Positions 1 through 5,838 of a stretch of DNA of 27,777 nucleotides are shown piece by piece. The DNA is from a virus. Position 1 is the stretch's first letter. Each line of letters starts with the position of its first letter. Made by a program: the position numbers and the translations under genes. The notes beneath the pieces were generated by a model that was given only the letters and a program-made list of their open reading frames with translations, had not been told where the DNA came from and did no database searches. The stretch lies in the IMG/VR virus record IMGVR_UViG_3300042473_001572, positions 1-27,777 of that record; one strand, 5' to 3'.

Positions 1-169
1 ATTTGCTTGTCTTGACCATAGCAAGGCGTTGTGCGCCATTTGCCAAGATTAGACTAACTCTGGTAACCTTATTAGACATTGGTGTAAAACCTGCGATACG
101 ACCTGTAACGCCTGTCTTGCTGGTTGTGAATAAATCACCAATTTGGTAAGTGTATCCGTGAAGTGTCAT
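1..169 (-). CDS. Small phage protein, partial (runs off the left edge)
   Basis: The reading frame opens with ATG at 169 and stays open for 56 codons to the window edge, so the C-terminus is missing. The protein begins MTLHGYTYQIGDLFTTSKTG and continues with short alternating beta-type segments rich in Val, Thr and Gly, which would suit a small SH3-like or KOW-like barrel; this fold guess is inference. An AAAGG stretch lies about 11 nt upstream of the ATG. It is the first gene of the operon driven by the promoter module at 200-330. I do not assign a function. Confidence 0.7.
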   Translation of the reverse strand, partial: MTLHGYTYQIGDLFTTSKTGVTGRIAGFTPMSNKVTRVSLILANGAQRLAMVKTSK

Positions 170-199
170 TTGGGTCTTGCCTTTCGTTGTGGGGGTTAA

Positions 200-330
200 T
201 TGCTTATAGTATAATTTTAGCAGAAAAATGTCAGAAATCCAAATCCTGGGGAGGTTTTGGGGTGTGACCTTAATTACATCTTAAATGCGTGTCTAAACTT
301 GACAAACCAAAGTTTTGCCCCCTAGGGGCC
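200..330 (-). promoter_or_regulatory. Intergenic regulatory module A
   Basis: On the minus strand an extended -10 (TGCTAAAAT, hexamer at 214-219) and an alternative TATACT (208-213) lie downstream of CTGACA (229-234). Upstream are a one-mismatch CRP-like palindrome TGTGACCTTAATTACA (263-278), GCGTGTC (287-293, inverse of GACACGC) and CCTAGG (321-326) inside the palindrome CCCCTAGGGG (319-328). It precedes the gene starting at 169. The remaining stretch to 410 holds no gene I can support. Confidence 0.6.
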
Positions 331-410
331 CCATTTCACAACGGTGCCGAAAACATTACATAAAAAAATATTGCAGTTAAAAATAAAATAATTATTTGTT
401 GCATGCTATC

Positions 411-1151
411 TCATTTCTTGGTCGCAGAAAAAATTATGTCACTCTTAGAGTATACACACAATGAACAAGAAACGCAAGCGCTACCATTTGTTGAGATAAG
501 TGGAATTTGTTTATTATTCTCAGGACACTTAGCAGCAGGACGGCCAATCATTTCTTTTACATCTGCTTGACCTATAGCAAAATTCTTAGCAAGGTATGCC
601 ATGCGTACGCCACTATTAATTTTTAGATCAACGGCAGTTTTAACATTTTCACTATCAGCAGAAAAATACAATGATAAATTAGATACATCCTTAAGAATGA
701 GAGCAGCGCTCTTCACACGAGTGTATACCCAGAATTGAACATCCTCATGCTTATCAATAACTACTTTCCACGCATATGCGTAAGTATCATTAAAGAAGTC
801 ACCGTCCCAATGGATACGGAATAACATGGGTGCGTCTTTCTTGATACAATCATTCTTGAAGTCAACAATCATTTCATTAAGTAAGCGGACCATGGTCTCA
901 GCGTCTGCGTCTTTTAGCAGGGACCAATTATGAAGTAGGTTAACCTTTACGGAAGGAAAGACCTTTTCCAATTTGCCTGCGTAGCAAACACTCTCGCAGA
1001 CAGACGTAGCGCCAGGACATGAATAAGCCTTTCCTGCGGGTAGCCCGAACGTGTTAGCAATTGCGGCTTGTTTTCCATTTTTTGTGACAAGGTTAGCGAC
1101 CTTTCTATCGTTAGATCTTTTTAGTTTAAGTGTATTAGTAGTCAAGGCCAA
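411..1151 (-). CDS. GP88-family phage protein (cysteine-rich)
   Basis: A 246-aa protein that I recognise as the phage gene-product-88 type, from its N-terminal block NTFGLPAGKAYSCPGATSVC (residues 33-52), followed by C56. Three cysteines near the N-terminus (C45, C52, C56) and three near the C-terminus (C226, C229, C232, spaced CxxCxxC) look like ligands for a metal or Fe-S centre. Other blocks are FRIHWDGDFF (111-120) and FWVYTR (140-145). The biochemical role of the family is unknown to me. No ATG is available: the frame has a stop two codons upstream, so TTG at 1151 (or TTG at 1145) is the start. It overlaps the upstream 58-aa gene by 17 nt, suggesting translational coupling. It is the last gene of its operon. 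Confidence 0.8.
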   Translation of the reverse strand: MALTTNTLKLKRSNDRKVANLVTKNGKQAAIANTFGLPAGKAYSCPGATSVCESVCYAGKLEKVFPSVKVNLLHNWSLLKDADAETMVRLLNEMIVDFKNDCIKKDAPMLFRIHWDGDFFNDTYAYAWKVVIDKHEDVQFWVYTRVKSAALILKDVSNLSLYFSADSENVKTAVDLKINSGVRMAYLAKNFAIGQADVKEMIGRPAAKCPENNKQIPLISTNGSACVSCSLCVYSKSDIIFSATKK

Positions 1152-1311
1152 GGCTCATTTCTAACGCAATGTCTTCGTTATAGTTAGCGGACATTTCTTC
1201 CAATAGGCAATGAGTACATTTTTCCTCATATGAATCAACGGCATTTTCTTTACATGAAGGGCAGGTTGTTGCGTAGTACTCATCATATAGTTCATCGTTT
1301 TCAAATGTCAT
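1135..1311 (-). CDS. Small zinc-ribbon-like protein (58 aa)
   Basis: An acidic 58-aa protein with two CxxC pairs, CPSC (17-20) and CTHC (32-35), separated by 11 residues, a typical small zinc-ribbon arrangement. It starts at ATG 1311, is followed by the acidic tail EEMSANYNEDIALEMSLGL, and overlaps the start of the GP88-like gene by 17 nt. It is the second gene of a three-gene operon. The zinc-ribbon call is from the cysteine spacing only; no function is assigned. GGTCG lies upstream of the ATG, but the ribosome-binding site is weak. Confidence 0.7.
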   Translation of the reverse strand: MTFENDELYDEYYATTCPSCKENAVDSYEEKCTHCLLEEMSANYNEDIALEMSLGLDY

Positions 1312-1327
1312 GGGGGCACGACCTTTC

Positions 1328-1471
1328 TTAGTTGTTTTCTTTTAAGTGTAGCATGTCGGACTGACATTTTCTACCCTTGCGAGAGTAGACTTTTTTAGAA
1401 GGAACGGCAGAAGCAGCATTAGAACGGCGAAGTTCCATTAGTCTGCGTAATTCTTCTTTTGATTTCTTCAT
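1328..1471 (-). CDS. Small basic protein (47 aa), leaderless start
   Basis: A 47-aa very basic protein opening MKKSKEELRRLMELRRSNAA, with a predicted N-terminal helix and a Lys/Arg-rich centre (KKVYSRKGRK), so it could bind nucleic acid; that is inference. It is the first gene after a good sigma70-type promoter (TTGACA at 1502-1507, 18-nt spacer, TAAGAT at 1478-1483). Only 6 nt separate the -10 hexamer from the ATG, so the message is probably leaderless. The following genes at 1135-1311 and 411-1151 lie in the same operon. Confidence 0.65.
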   Translation of the reverse strand: MKKSKEELRRLMELRRSNAASAVPSKKVYSRKGRKCQSDMLHLKENN

Positions 1472-1477
1472 AAACTA

Positions 1478-1590
1478 ATCTTAGCATACATGGGGAAAAA
1501 ATGTCAAATCTTAAATTGTGATTAATCTCACATGCGACACGCTAGGTAAATTCCCTAGGCATTTTTGTGCGGGGAAGCACACAAAAACTT
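1478..1590 (-). promoter_or_regulatory. Intergenic regulatory module B
   Basis: Minus-strand promoter TTGACA (1502-1507), 18-nt spacer, TAAGAT (1478-1483) with the extended TGC. Upstream is a perfect CRP/GlxR-type palindrome TGTGATTAATCTCACA (1517-1532), then GACACGC (1536-1542), CTAGG and CCTAGG (1554-1559). Next is a hairpin with perfect 8-bp arms TTTTTGTG (1562-1569) and CACAAAAA (1580-1587), just beyond the stop of the upstream operon. The stretch from GACACGC to CCTAGG is nearly identical to that at 3095-3118. Confidence 0.75.
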
Positions 1591-1594
1591 TTAA

Positions 1595-1855
1595 CTATTC
1601 TTCATCTTCAATAAAAACATAAAACGGAATTGTATCAGTGTAACTATATAACACAACTTCTTTTTCACCAAACTCGTTTTGAGTTTCTACTGAATAGTTA
1701 TCTCCTGTTGAATCACTTTCTAAATAAATAACTTCAACAATGTCATCATTAACTTTTATTAAATCGCCAATCATTAACTGGCTTGGTGTTAGATCATCAG
1801 CGTGTATTAAATCCATAACAATCATTGTATCAGACAATTTATTCCTCATCTTCAT
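1595..1855 (-). CDS. Hypothetical acidic phage protein (86 aa)
   Basis: An acidic 86-aa protein with the pattern PSQLMIGDLIKV followed by alternating beta strands and an acidic tail IEDEE. The 'MIGDLI' opening of a small beta domain is common among actinophage hypothetical proteins. The start is uncertain: ATG 1855 and ATG 1849 lie inside the preceding gene, while TTG at 1837 sits 6 nt after a GAGG ribosome-binding site and directly follows the preceding stop. It is the last gene of the 2863-to-1595 operon and is followed by the hairpin at 1562-1587. Confidence 0.65.
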   Translation of the reverse strand: MKMRNKLSDTMIVMDLIHADDLTPSQLMIGDLIKVNDDIVEVIYLESDSTGDNYSVETQNEFGEKEVVLYSYTDTIPFYVFIEDEE

Positions 1856-2126
1856 AGTTATCTACTGGGTCAATAAACCAAGACAAGTGGTGTTGGTCTA
1901 CAATTGCGTGTGCGGGTGCGTGGCTCATGCCTTTATAGAATACGCCTTCAGGCATAGCAATAAATCGGTCATAGTCCTCATCATAGTATGCGTCAATAGC
2001 CTCGATACAAGGCTTAACCATGCTTAGTGGTACGGGTGGATAGTGATTACCCTGTAAGTGATACGCTAACTGCGTTTCTAAATCTAACACGCTATCTGCT
2101 AATCCAATTGCTGTTACACTTCCCAT
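1839..2126 (-). CDS. Conserved actinophage hypothetical protein (95 aa)
   Basis: A 95-aa protein containing LETQLAYHLQGNHYPPVPLS (16-35) and APAHAIVDQHHLSWFI (70-85). I recognise this pattern as one common among actinobacteriophage small proteins of unknown function, which supports the host assignment. GAGGAG (2135-2140) is the ribosome-binding site before ATG 2126. The C-terminus overlaps the next gene by 17 nt if that gene uses its first ATG. Histidines H75, H79 and H80 might bind metal, but no known catalytic pattern is visible. Confidence 0.75.
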   Translation of the reverse strand: MGSVTAIGLADSVLDLETQLAYHLQGNHYPPVPLSMVKPCIEAIDAYYDEDYDRFIAMPEGVFYKGMSHAPAHAIVDQHHLSWFIDPVDNYEDEE

Positions 2127-2128
2127 TA

Positions 2129-2269
2129 TTATTTCTCCTCTATATCTGCGACATAAACATCATTTTTATTTAGTAATCCGTATTTGATATTACTATCAAA
2201 CATTTCTATTGCTGAGTCATAGTCATCTGCCTCAACATTTATGAAGCAAGTAAATTCATATAGTGCCAT
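2129..2269 (-). CDS. Hypothetical small protein (46 aa)
   Basis: A 46-aa acidic protein (MALYEFTCFINVEADDYDSA at its start) with a beta-alpha-beta pattern. It starts at ATG 2269, which overlaps the preceding stop as TAATG, and its last codons (GAG GAG) double as the ribosome-binding site of the next gene. I do not recognise a family. Its place in a chain of overlapping genes and the absence of internal stops are the evidence that it is real. Confidence 0.65.
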   Translation of the reverse strand: MALYEFTCFINVEADDYDSAIEMFDSNIKYGLLNKNDVYVADIEEK

Positions 2270-2487
2270 TATGCTTTTACCTGTACCCTTCCGTCACGAT
2301 AAAACACTTTTGTATAACACTTACCTGTTGGTGTGTAAAGATTAACTGTTGAGTATTCGTTAGCAAGTCCCCAATCGGTAAATCTAAAAAAACTTTCCCA
2401 TGCTCCAAACTCATTTTCATAGCGTTGTTCCCAATGAGGTTGTGCCTCTGAGTCATACTGACAAGTGATTAAGTATTCATAGTCCAT
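2269..2487 (-). CDS. Hypothetical protein (72 aa)
   Basis: A 72-aa protein rich in aromatic residues (MDYEYLITCQYDSEAQPHWE at the start, then WESFFRFTDWG) ending in short beta strands. ATG 2487 is chosen over an upstream TTG at 2505 because a GAGGA ribosome-binding site lies about 9 nt upstream and the ATG overlaps the previous stop as TAATG. The downstream gene is joined by another TAATG overlap. No family recognised. Confidence 0.65.
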   Translation of the reverse strand: MDYEYLITCQYDSEAQPHWEQRYENEFGAWESFFRFTDWGLANEYSTVNLYTPTGKCYTKVFYRDGRVQVKA

Positions 2488-2651
2488 TAGTGTTGTTCCT
2501 CGCAATCCTTATCGTAGTCAAACTCACAAAAGTAGCAACCCATAAATTCTAAGTGCTTTTCACAATAATACTTAAATTGACTTTCATCACAACAAAAGTG
2601 TTGCTCATCAGCAATTTCATAGAAATCTGTTTTATCAATTATATTTAACAT
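2487..2651 (-). CDS. Small cysteine-rich protein (54 aa)
   Basis: A 54-aa protein with six cysteines (C20, C21, C30, C39, C42, C50) and nearby histidines (H18, H33, H54), including the pair CYFC. The spacing suggests a metal-binding mini-protein, but it matches no specific zinc-finger class that I know. It starts at ATG 2651 and ends with the TAATG overlap at 2487. It is the second gene of the operon. Confidence 0.65.
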   Translation of the reverse strand: MLNIIDKTDFYEIADEQHFCCDESQFKYYCEKHLEFMGCYFCEFDYDKDCEEQH

Positions 2652-2653
2652 TA

Positions 2654-2863
2654 TTAGTCACCAATTCTTACTGCGAGAATACGATAAGTATCCTTTAGAT
2701 TAAGTGGGGCTGAGTAGTGAGGGCGAACCTGAACACGATAACTTTCGCAATCTTGATACCAAACATCAGACTTTTCGGCTGAGATAATTTCTCCCTTTAG
2801 TGTGCGAGAGTGATAAGTTTTTCCTACAAGTAGGCTTTCTATTGTATAGACATTTGCTGACAT
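2654..2863 (-). CDS. Hypothetical small beta-rich protein (69 aa)
   Basis: A 69-aa protein starting MSANVYTIESLLVGKTYHSR with mostly beta-type segments. The frame is open further upstream to 2917, but ATG 2863 follows an AAAGAGG ribosome-binding site, and the promoter -10 at 2895-2900 lies inside the longer frame, so the short start is preferred. It is the first gene of the six-gene operon 2863-1595. No function assigned. Confidence 0.7.
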   Translation of the reverse strand: MSANVYTIESLLVGKTYHSRTLKGEIISAEKSDVWYQDCESYRVQVRPHYSAPLNLKDTYRILAVRIGD

Positions 2864-2894
2864 GAGCAACCTCTTTCTTTTTGTTGATAATTCT

Positions 2895-3150
2895 ATCCTA
2901 CCATAGGGGTCTGACATTTTCGGTTAGACACGCCGTAACGGAATAGACTTTCTTTTATTTATTTTTTCTTACTATGTAAGTTTAGCCTATTACTCTTAAA
3001 ATTTCAACCTACTAACGAGTATTCTTAAATAGTGAGACGCTCAAACTCTGTGAGAAAAATCACATCGTACGTAAGTTATCCACAGCCTGTGGACGACACG
3101 CTAGGTAAATCGCCTAGGAAATTTTTGAGCAGTTTTTATTCTTGCTCAGG
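2895..3150 (-). promoter_or_regulatory. Intergenic regulatory module C
   Basis: On the minus strand: -10 TAGGAT (2895-2900); TGTCAG 11 nt upstream; GACACGCCGTA (2927-2937 on the plus strand) placed 26 nt from the -10; a perfect CRP-like palindrome TGTGAGAAAAATCACA (3049-3064); DnaA box TTATCCACA (3076-3084) facing an imperfect copy TGTGGACGA (3088-3096); GACACGC (3095-3101); CCTAGG (3113-3118). A hairpin TGAGCA/TGCTCA follows (3126-3131 with 3143-3148). AT-rich DNA lies between 2940 and 3040 and I see no gene there. Confidence 0.75.
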
Positions 3151-3158
3151 AATTTATT

Positions 3159-3311
3159 TTATTTTTTAAGTCGTTCAGTTCGCAAAGAAACTTGAAGTCT
3201 GCGAATTTCTTTTTCTAATTTAACATTGCGTTGCCAAAACGCAATCATCATTCCAACAGATCCAGCAAGCGCAATTGTAATTGCGATTAGTGTTCCAGTA
3301 TCTAAAATCAT
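3159..3311 (-). CDS. Small one-helix membrane protein with coiled-coil tail (50 aa)
   Basis: A 50-aa protein: residues 5-26 are hydrophobic (LIAITIALAGSVGMMIAF core) and are followed by a charged helix with heptad-like Leu/Ile spacing and a KK end. This is the layout of many small phage membrane proteins; it could be an antiholin or an inner-membrane effector, but nothing decides between these. ATG 3311 overlaps the preceding stop as ATGA. It is the last gene of the operon starting at 4074. Confidence 0.7.
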   Translation of the reverse strand: MILDTGTLIAITIALAGSVGMMIAFWQRNVKLEKEIRRLQVSLRTERLKK

Positions 3312-3508
3312 TTAGCCATCTCCAATTCTTTATAGCAAGCAAGAGCAAATCTGTTTGCGTCAAATCTTTCGTTATCACTTTCAAACATTAAAGAAAATTC
3401 ATCTACCAAATCAGCAAATAAAATTTCTCCTTGTTCATCAAAAACAGATGTAGCAAAGTAATTGCTAAGAATTTCGGCAACCTTTACATAGTCTTTACGA
3501 GTCATCAT
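3308..3508 (-). CDS. Conserved phage hypothetical protein (66 aa)
   Basis: A 66-aa helical protein starting MMTRKDYVKVAEIL and containing SDNERFDANRFALACYKE (44-61). This pattern (RKDYV..A near the N-terminus, then N.RFD..RF..AC) occurs in many phages as a short protein of unknown role. The start ATG 3508 overlaps the previous stop (TAATG) and the end overlaps the next gene (ATGA). No catalytic motif is visible. Confidence 0.75.
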   Translation of the reverse strand: MMTRKDYVKVAEILSNYFATSVFDEQGEILFADLVDEFSLMFESDNERFDANRFALACYKELEMAK

Positions 3509-3714
3509 TATTCGGCCACCTTTAGAATTGCGTAAGTGCCACGAGCATTTATTTCATCAAGCACTGGACCGAGAGCAGGCACTACCAAATCTTTTAGCAT
3601 ACTTTCAAGAAGTTTTACTAAATCTGAGTGAGGAATAGCAAGGGCTTGCGCTCCTATTGGGTGAGTTTCGTCAAACTCTGTGACGAATTTTAGAGAGTGT
3701 TCAATTGTTTTCAT
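3508..3714 (-). CDS. Hypothetical protein (68 aa)
   Basis: A 68-aa mostly helical protein (MKTIEHSLKFVTEFDETHPI at the start, then a Leu-rich helix LVKLLESMLKDLVVPAL). ATG 3714 is preceded by AGGAAA about 11 nt away, a weak ribosome-binding site. It is joined downstream by a TAATG overlap. No family recognised. Confidence 0.6.
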   Translation of the reverse strand: MKTIEHSLKFVTEFDETHPIGAQALAIPHSDLVKLLESMLKDLVVPALGPVLDEINARGTYAILKVAE

Positions 3715-3733
3715 TTATTTTATTTCCTATTCT

Positions 3734-3889
3734 TTAGTTTGCTTCGGGTGTGTTAAATAAGTTTAAGTCTTGTTCCATACCGAAATCGCATACGCAAGTT
3801 TCGACATCAAAATCCTCATCATTTCCAAAAAAGATTAGACCTGTTGAATTACATTCCTCGCAGGGAATTGTTAAGACGGAGTTTATCAT
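3734..3889 (-). CDS. Small CxxC/CxC protein (51 aa)
   Basis: A 51-aa acidic protein with CEEC (10-13) and CVC (32-34), a plausible four-cysteine metal site in a very small zinc-ribbon-like protein. The N-terminal pattern 'IPCEECNSTG' resembles the DnaJ-type CxxCxxxG opening, but only one such repeat is present. ATG 3889 overlaps the preceding stop as TAATG. Function unknown. Confidence 0.65.
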   Translation of the reverse strand: MINSVLTIPCEECNSTGLIFFGNDEDFDVETCVCDFGMEQDLNLFNTPEAN

Positions 3890-4074
3890 TAGAGAACCGC
3901 CTTTCCTCTAAGTGTTCCTGATACGCCTAAAGCGTCGCAAGATACTTTAACCGCAACGCCAACGGGTAGTTGAGTTGGATAAGTTGAGATGAATTGAGCA
4001 ACCGCACCTTTAGAGGCAAGGTTGATTTTTTTAGTCGAACCGCTAAAGGTTTCGAGTGTTATAGTGTAAGTCAT
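3889..4074 (-). CDS. Hypothetical small protein (61 aa)
   Basis: A 61-aa protein (MTYTITLETFSGSTKKINLA at the start) with alternating beta strands and one predicted helix (KGAVAQFISTY). It is the first gene of a five-gene operon; AAAGGAAG precedes ATG 4074 and the promoter -10 lies at 4108-4113. No family recognised. Confidence 0.65.
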   Translation of the reverse strand: MTYTITLETFSGSTKKINLASKGAVAQFISTYPTQLPVGVAVKVSCDALGVSGTLRGKAVL

Positions 4075-4107
4075 TTATAGACTTCCTTTCTTTAAGTTGA
4101 TAAGACT

Positions 4108-4360
4108 ATCTTATCAGAGGGGGCTGACAAATTGGGCACTTATTTGCTTAGGCTCACTGTGATACTGGTCACATTTATTTGCTAAGGCTCATTGCTTATT
4201 TATCTTTATTTAATTGTTATACTGCAAGTATAGCAAAGAAATCTCAAAAAAGCAAATCGACACGCCGTAAATCGGGGGAATAATAGTGTGACCTTAAACA
4301 CATTAGTTATACACATCCCCTGTGGATAACCCCCTAGGTGTTTTTATTCGCCCTTCACGA
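4108..4360 (-). promoter_or_regulatory. Intergenic regulatory module D with tandem promoters
   Basis: Two minus-strand promoters are visible. P1 has -10 TAAGAT (4108-4113) inside the inverted repeat GATAAGA/TCTTATC, with TTGTCAG upstream. P2 has TTGCTT (4250-4255), 17-nt spacer and TATACT (4227-4232). A perfect CRP-like palindrome TGTGATACTGGTCACA (4158-4173) and a one-mismatch copy TGTGACCTTAAACACA (4287-4302) serve P1 and P2 respectively. GACACGCCGTA is at 4259-4269. Two DnaA boxes face each other, TTATACACA (4307-4315) and TGTGGATAA (4321-4329), 5 nt apart, followed by CCTAGG (4333-4338). A hairpin TTATTCG/CGAATAA overlaps the end of the gene that stops at 4344. Confidence 0.75.
4140..4191. 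repeat. 17-bp direct repeat flanking the CRP-like site
   Basis: TTATTTGCTTAGGCTCA (4140-4156) and TTATTTGCTAAGGCTCA (4175-4191) differ at one position and lie 35 bp apart on either side of the palindrome at 4158-4173. No gene covers them. They could be protein-binding sites or a recent short duplication. Confidence 0.7.
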
Positions 4361-4436
4361 ATAAATAAGATCCATAGAATAAACAAATAAAAGAAAACCA
4401 AAATAAAGCATTACCACTTATAAAAAAGTTACTCAT
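4344..4436 (-). CDS. Tiny membrane peptide (30 aa)
   Basis: A 30-aa peptide with an aromatic hydrophobic segment (residues 4-26, rich in Phe, Leu, Tyr) and the charged end VKGE, so a single membrane helix is likely. ATG 4436 directly follows the stop of the upstream gene, and GAGGAA (4443-4448) provides a ribosome-binding site. It is the last gene of the 5174-4344 operon; its stop lies inside a hairpin. Confidence 0.55.
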   Translation of the reverse strand: MSNFFISGNALFWFSFICLFYGSYLFVKGE

Positions 4437-4526
4437 TTATTTTTCCTCAATTTCATTTAGTAATTCCCAAAGTATTGGCTCTAACGCTAATGCGCTTTCA
4501 TCTAATTTTTCTTGAAGTGTTTTCAT
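4437..4526 (-). CDS. Tiny acidic helical peptide (29 aa)
   Basis: A 29-aa acidic helix-forming peptide (MKTLQEKLDESALALEPILW at the start). ATG 4526 follows the stop of the preceding gene by 2 nt, with GGAGAAA before it, and the stop abuts the next ATG. The evidence is its place in a gapless gene chain; there is no family assignment. Confidence 0.5.
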   Translation of the reverse strand: MKTLQEKLDESALALEPILWELLNEIEEK

Positions 4527-4528
4527 TT

Positions 4529-4675
4529 TTATTTCTCCATTACTTTTATCATTACATCTAAATCTTTATCGCTAAGTAGCACACCAGCACTACCCCATAG
4601 AGCGACATGGGCATTATCGCCATACTTTTCTACTGCTAACTTATACGCTAAATCTCTTTTATCTTGCTTATCCAT
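4529..4675 (-). CDS. Hypothetical small protein (48 aa)
   Basis: A 48-aa helical protein (MDKQDKRDLAYKLAVEKYGD, then WGSAGVLLSDKDLDVMIKV). ATG 4675 immediately follows the stop of the preceding gene. No family or motif recognised. Confidence 0.6.
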   Translation of the reverse strand: MDKQDKRDLAYKLAVEKYGDNAHVALWGSAGVLLSDKDLDVMIKVMEK

Positions 4676-4840
4676 TTACTTACCTACCTTATACAAGAAG
4701 TCCCAAGCCTTACGGCATAACACAATTGATTTGCAATTGTCACAACAGATAACCCCATGAGGGTTAAGGTCTAAGTCATAGACATCTACGCTTGCAGATG
4801 TTGCGCCACATACAGAGGCGAGGCTTACATAGGTACTCAT
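4676..4840 (-). CDS. Small cysteine-rich protein (54 aa)
   Basis: A 54-aa protein with C11, C32, C33, C36 and C42; the cluster CCDNC plus LCRKAW suggests a metal site. ATG 4840 overlaps the preceding stop as ATGA, and GAAGGAG upstream is a strong ribosome-binding site. No function assigned. Confidence 0.65.
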   Translation of the reverse strand: MSTYVSLASVCGATSASVDVYDLDLNPHGVICCDNCKSIVLCRKAWDFLYKVGK

Positions 4841-5004
4841 TTATTTACTCCTTCGAATAATTCTTTACACTTATTAGGATTTTCCCAATAAGGTTGCCCT
4901 TCGTGATACAGGGCGGGGGCTAATACAACCTGACCGCATGGGCATAGGTTCATTAAGCCTTTAGGGTAATCGCTTACAGTAGCGAATTTAGTAAAGATAC
5001 TCAT
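4837..5004 (-). CDS. Small CPCG protein (55 aa)
   Basis: A 55-aa protein with the motif CPCG (21-24) and a third cysteine at C46, compatible with a small zinc- or metal-binding fold. ATG 5004 overlaps the preceding stop as ATGA, and its last codons contain the ribosome-binding site of the next gene. Unknown function. Confidence 0.65.
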   Translation of the reverse strand: MSIFTKFATVSDYPKGLMNLCPCGQVVLAPALYHEGQPYWENPNKCKELFEGVNK

Positions 5005-5174
5005 TTAGATACCACCCAATCTGTCCACATAGGTAGACGCTCAGGGTCGGTATCGTTATACCAACGCTCAATGTTCTGCTCACAATCTTGGCAGAAAGTA
5101 AATTGCTCATCTCCTACATTAGAGATAGCGGATACCATAGGGCTATGGTCTTTACATAGTGTAAGTGTAGTCAT
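5001..5174 (-). CDS. Small zinc-finger-like protein (57 aa)
   Basis: A 57-aa protein that begins MTTLTLCKDHSP and has the later pair CQDC, so C7, H10 and the CxxC could form one zinc site. ATG 5174 follows AAAGGTGG and is preferred over a TTG three codons upstream. It is the first gene of the 5174-4344 operon, whose -10 lies at 5229-5234. Confidence 0.7.
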   Translation of the reverse strand: MTTLTLCKDHSPMVSAISNVGDEQFTFCQDCEQNIERWYNDTDPERLPMWTDWVVSK

Positions 5175-5228
5175 TTTGACCACCTTTCTTTAGAGGATTT
5201 CTTTACCTCATTTTTTCTTGATACTGTA

Positions 5229-5418
5229 AGTATAGCAGGGGGGTCTGACAAATTGAGGGGTACAAATAGGATAAATCGGACATTGTGAGGTGTATCACAT
5301 GAGAGGTAGGTCACATCTATAGGGGGTATTATAACAATTGCGTAACAGTACTAAGGTTATCGGTGTGTCGACTTGACATGAGATCGCCTAGGTAATTTTG
5401 CAGGGGATATGCAAAACT
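5229..5418 (-). promoter_or_regulatory. Intergenic regulatory module E
   Basis: Minus-strand extended -10 TGCTATACT (hexamer at 5229-5234) within an imperfect inverted repeat (TATACT-TAC-AGTATC); TTGTCAG upstream. A perfect CRP-like palindrome TGTGAGGTGTATCACA lies at 5284-5299 with a degenerate second copy (5300-5315). CCTAGG is at 5387-5392, followed by a hairpin with 7-bp arms TTTTGCA (5396-5402) and TGCAAAA (5410-5416). The GACACGCCGTA element and DnaA boxes are absent here. Confidence 0.7.
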
Positions 5419-5426
5419 ACTAACAA

Positions 5427-5540
5427 TTAACTAAGTGAGATACCTAACACAACACACAATGCAACCGCAGTGAATGCGCTGATTAGTCCTGCTGCTGGAT
5501 AGTCTTCTACCCAATCGATAAACATAGTAAATGGATTCAT
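5427..5540 (-). CDS. Tiny membrane peptide (37 aa)
   Basis: A 37-aa peptide with a polar N-terminus (MNPFTMFIDWVEDYPAAGLI) and a C-terminal hydrophobic segment (residues 15-36) long enough for one membrane helix. ATG 5540 overlaps the previous stop as TAATG. The hairpin at 5396-5416 lies just downstream. Function unknown. Confidence 0.6.
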   Translation of the reverse strand: MNPFTMFIDWVEDYPAAGLISAFTAVALCVVLGISLS

Positions 5541-5686
5541 TAGTTTTCTTCTTTCATTAGTAGGTATTCGTTATTAAGGGGGCGAGCATTATTAGAGAAC
5601 ATAGCCTCTACAATAGCCTTATCTTTTAGTGATTGAGCAATTCTTTTTTCTTGTTGCTCTTTTAGTATTCTGTTATAAGTATCCAT
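5540..5686 (-). CDS. Small charged helical protein (48 aa)
   Basis: A 48-aa protein rich in Lys, Glu and Gln, starting MDTYNRILKEQQEKRIAQSL, probably one long helix. ATG 5686 lies 2 nt after the stop of the preceding gene; the end overlaps the next start (TAATG). No family recognised. Confidence 0.6.
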   Translation of the reverse strand: MDTYNRILKEQQEKRIAQSLKDKAIVEAMFSNNARPLNNEYLLMKEEN

Positions 5687-5687
5687 T

Positions 5688-5807
5688 TTAGTAAGTATCC
5701 TCTACGCCTAATTCATAGGCTTTGTTTAGTAGTTCGATTAAGGCAGGTGTTACATCAAATCCGTTAGCGGTTATCATCTCTGAAAGAGTGTCCTTTGGGT
5801 ACATCAT
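5688..5807 (-). CDS. Small helical protein (39 aa)
   Basis: A 39-aa protein beginning MMYPKDTLSEMITANGFDVT. AAGGA lies about 8 nt before ATG 5807, which is preferred to the second ATG at 5804. It is the first gene of the leftward operon closest to the divergent intergenic region. Function unknown. Confidence 0.6.
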   Translation of the reverse strand: MMYPKDTLSEMITANGFDVTPALIELLNKAYELGVEDTY

Positions 5808-5838
5808 TTGTTTATCCTTTGTTTGTTTGTATAATGGA

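Noticed and set aside
1740-2027. Plus-strand 95-codon frame
   Set aside because: Antisense to two well-supported minus-strand genes; composition of a shadow frame.
4512-4760. Plus-strand 82-codon frame
   Set aside because: It lies antisense to three coupled minus-strand genes and has no promoter or ribosome-binding site.
1562-5416. Classical rho-independent terminators at the hairpins of modules B, C, D and E
   Set aside because: The stems exist, but no T-run follows on the minus strand; the T-runs are inside the arms. Kept only as hairpins of unknown role.
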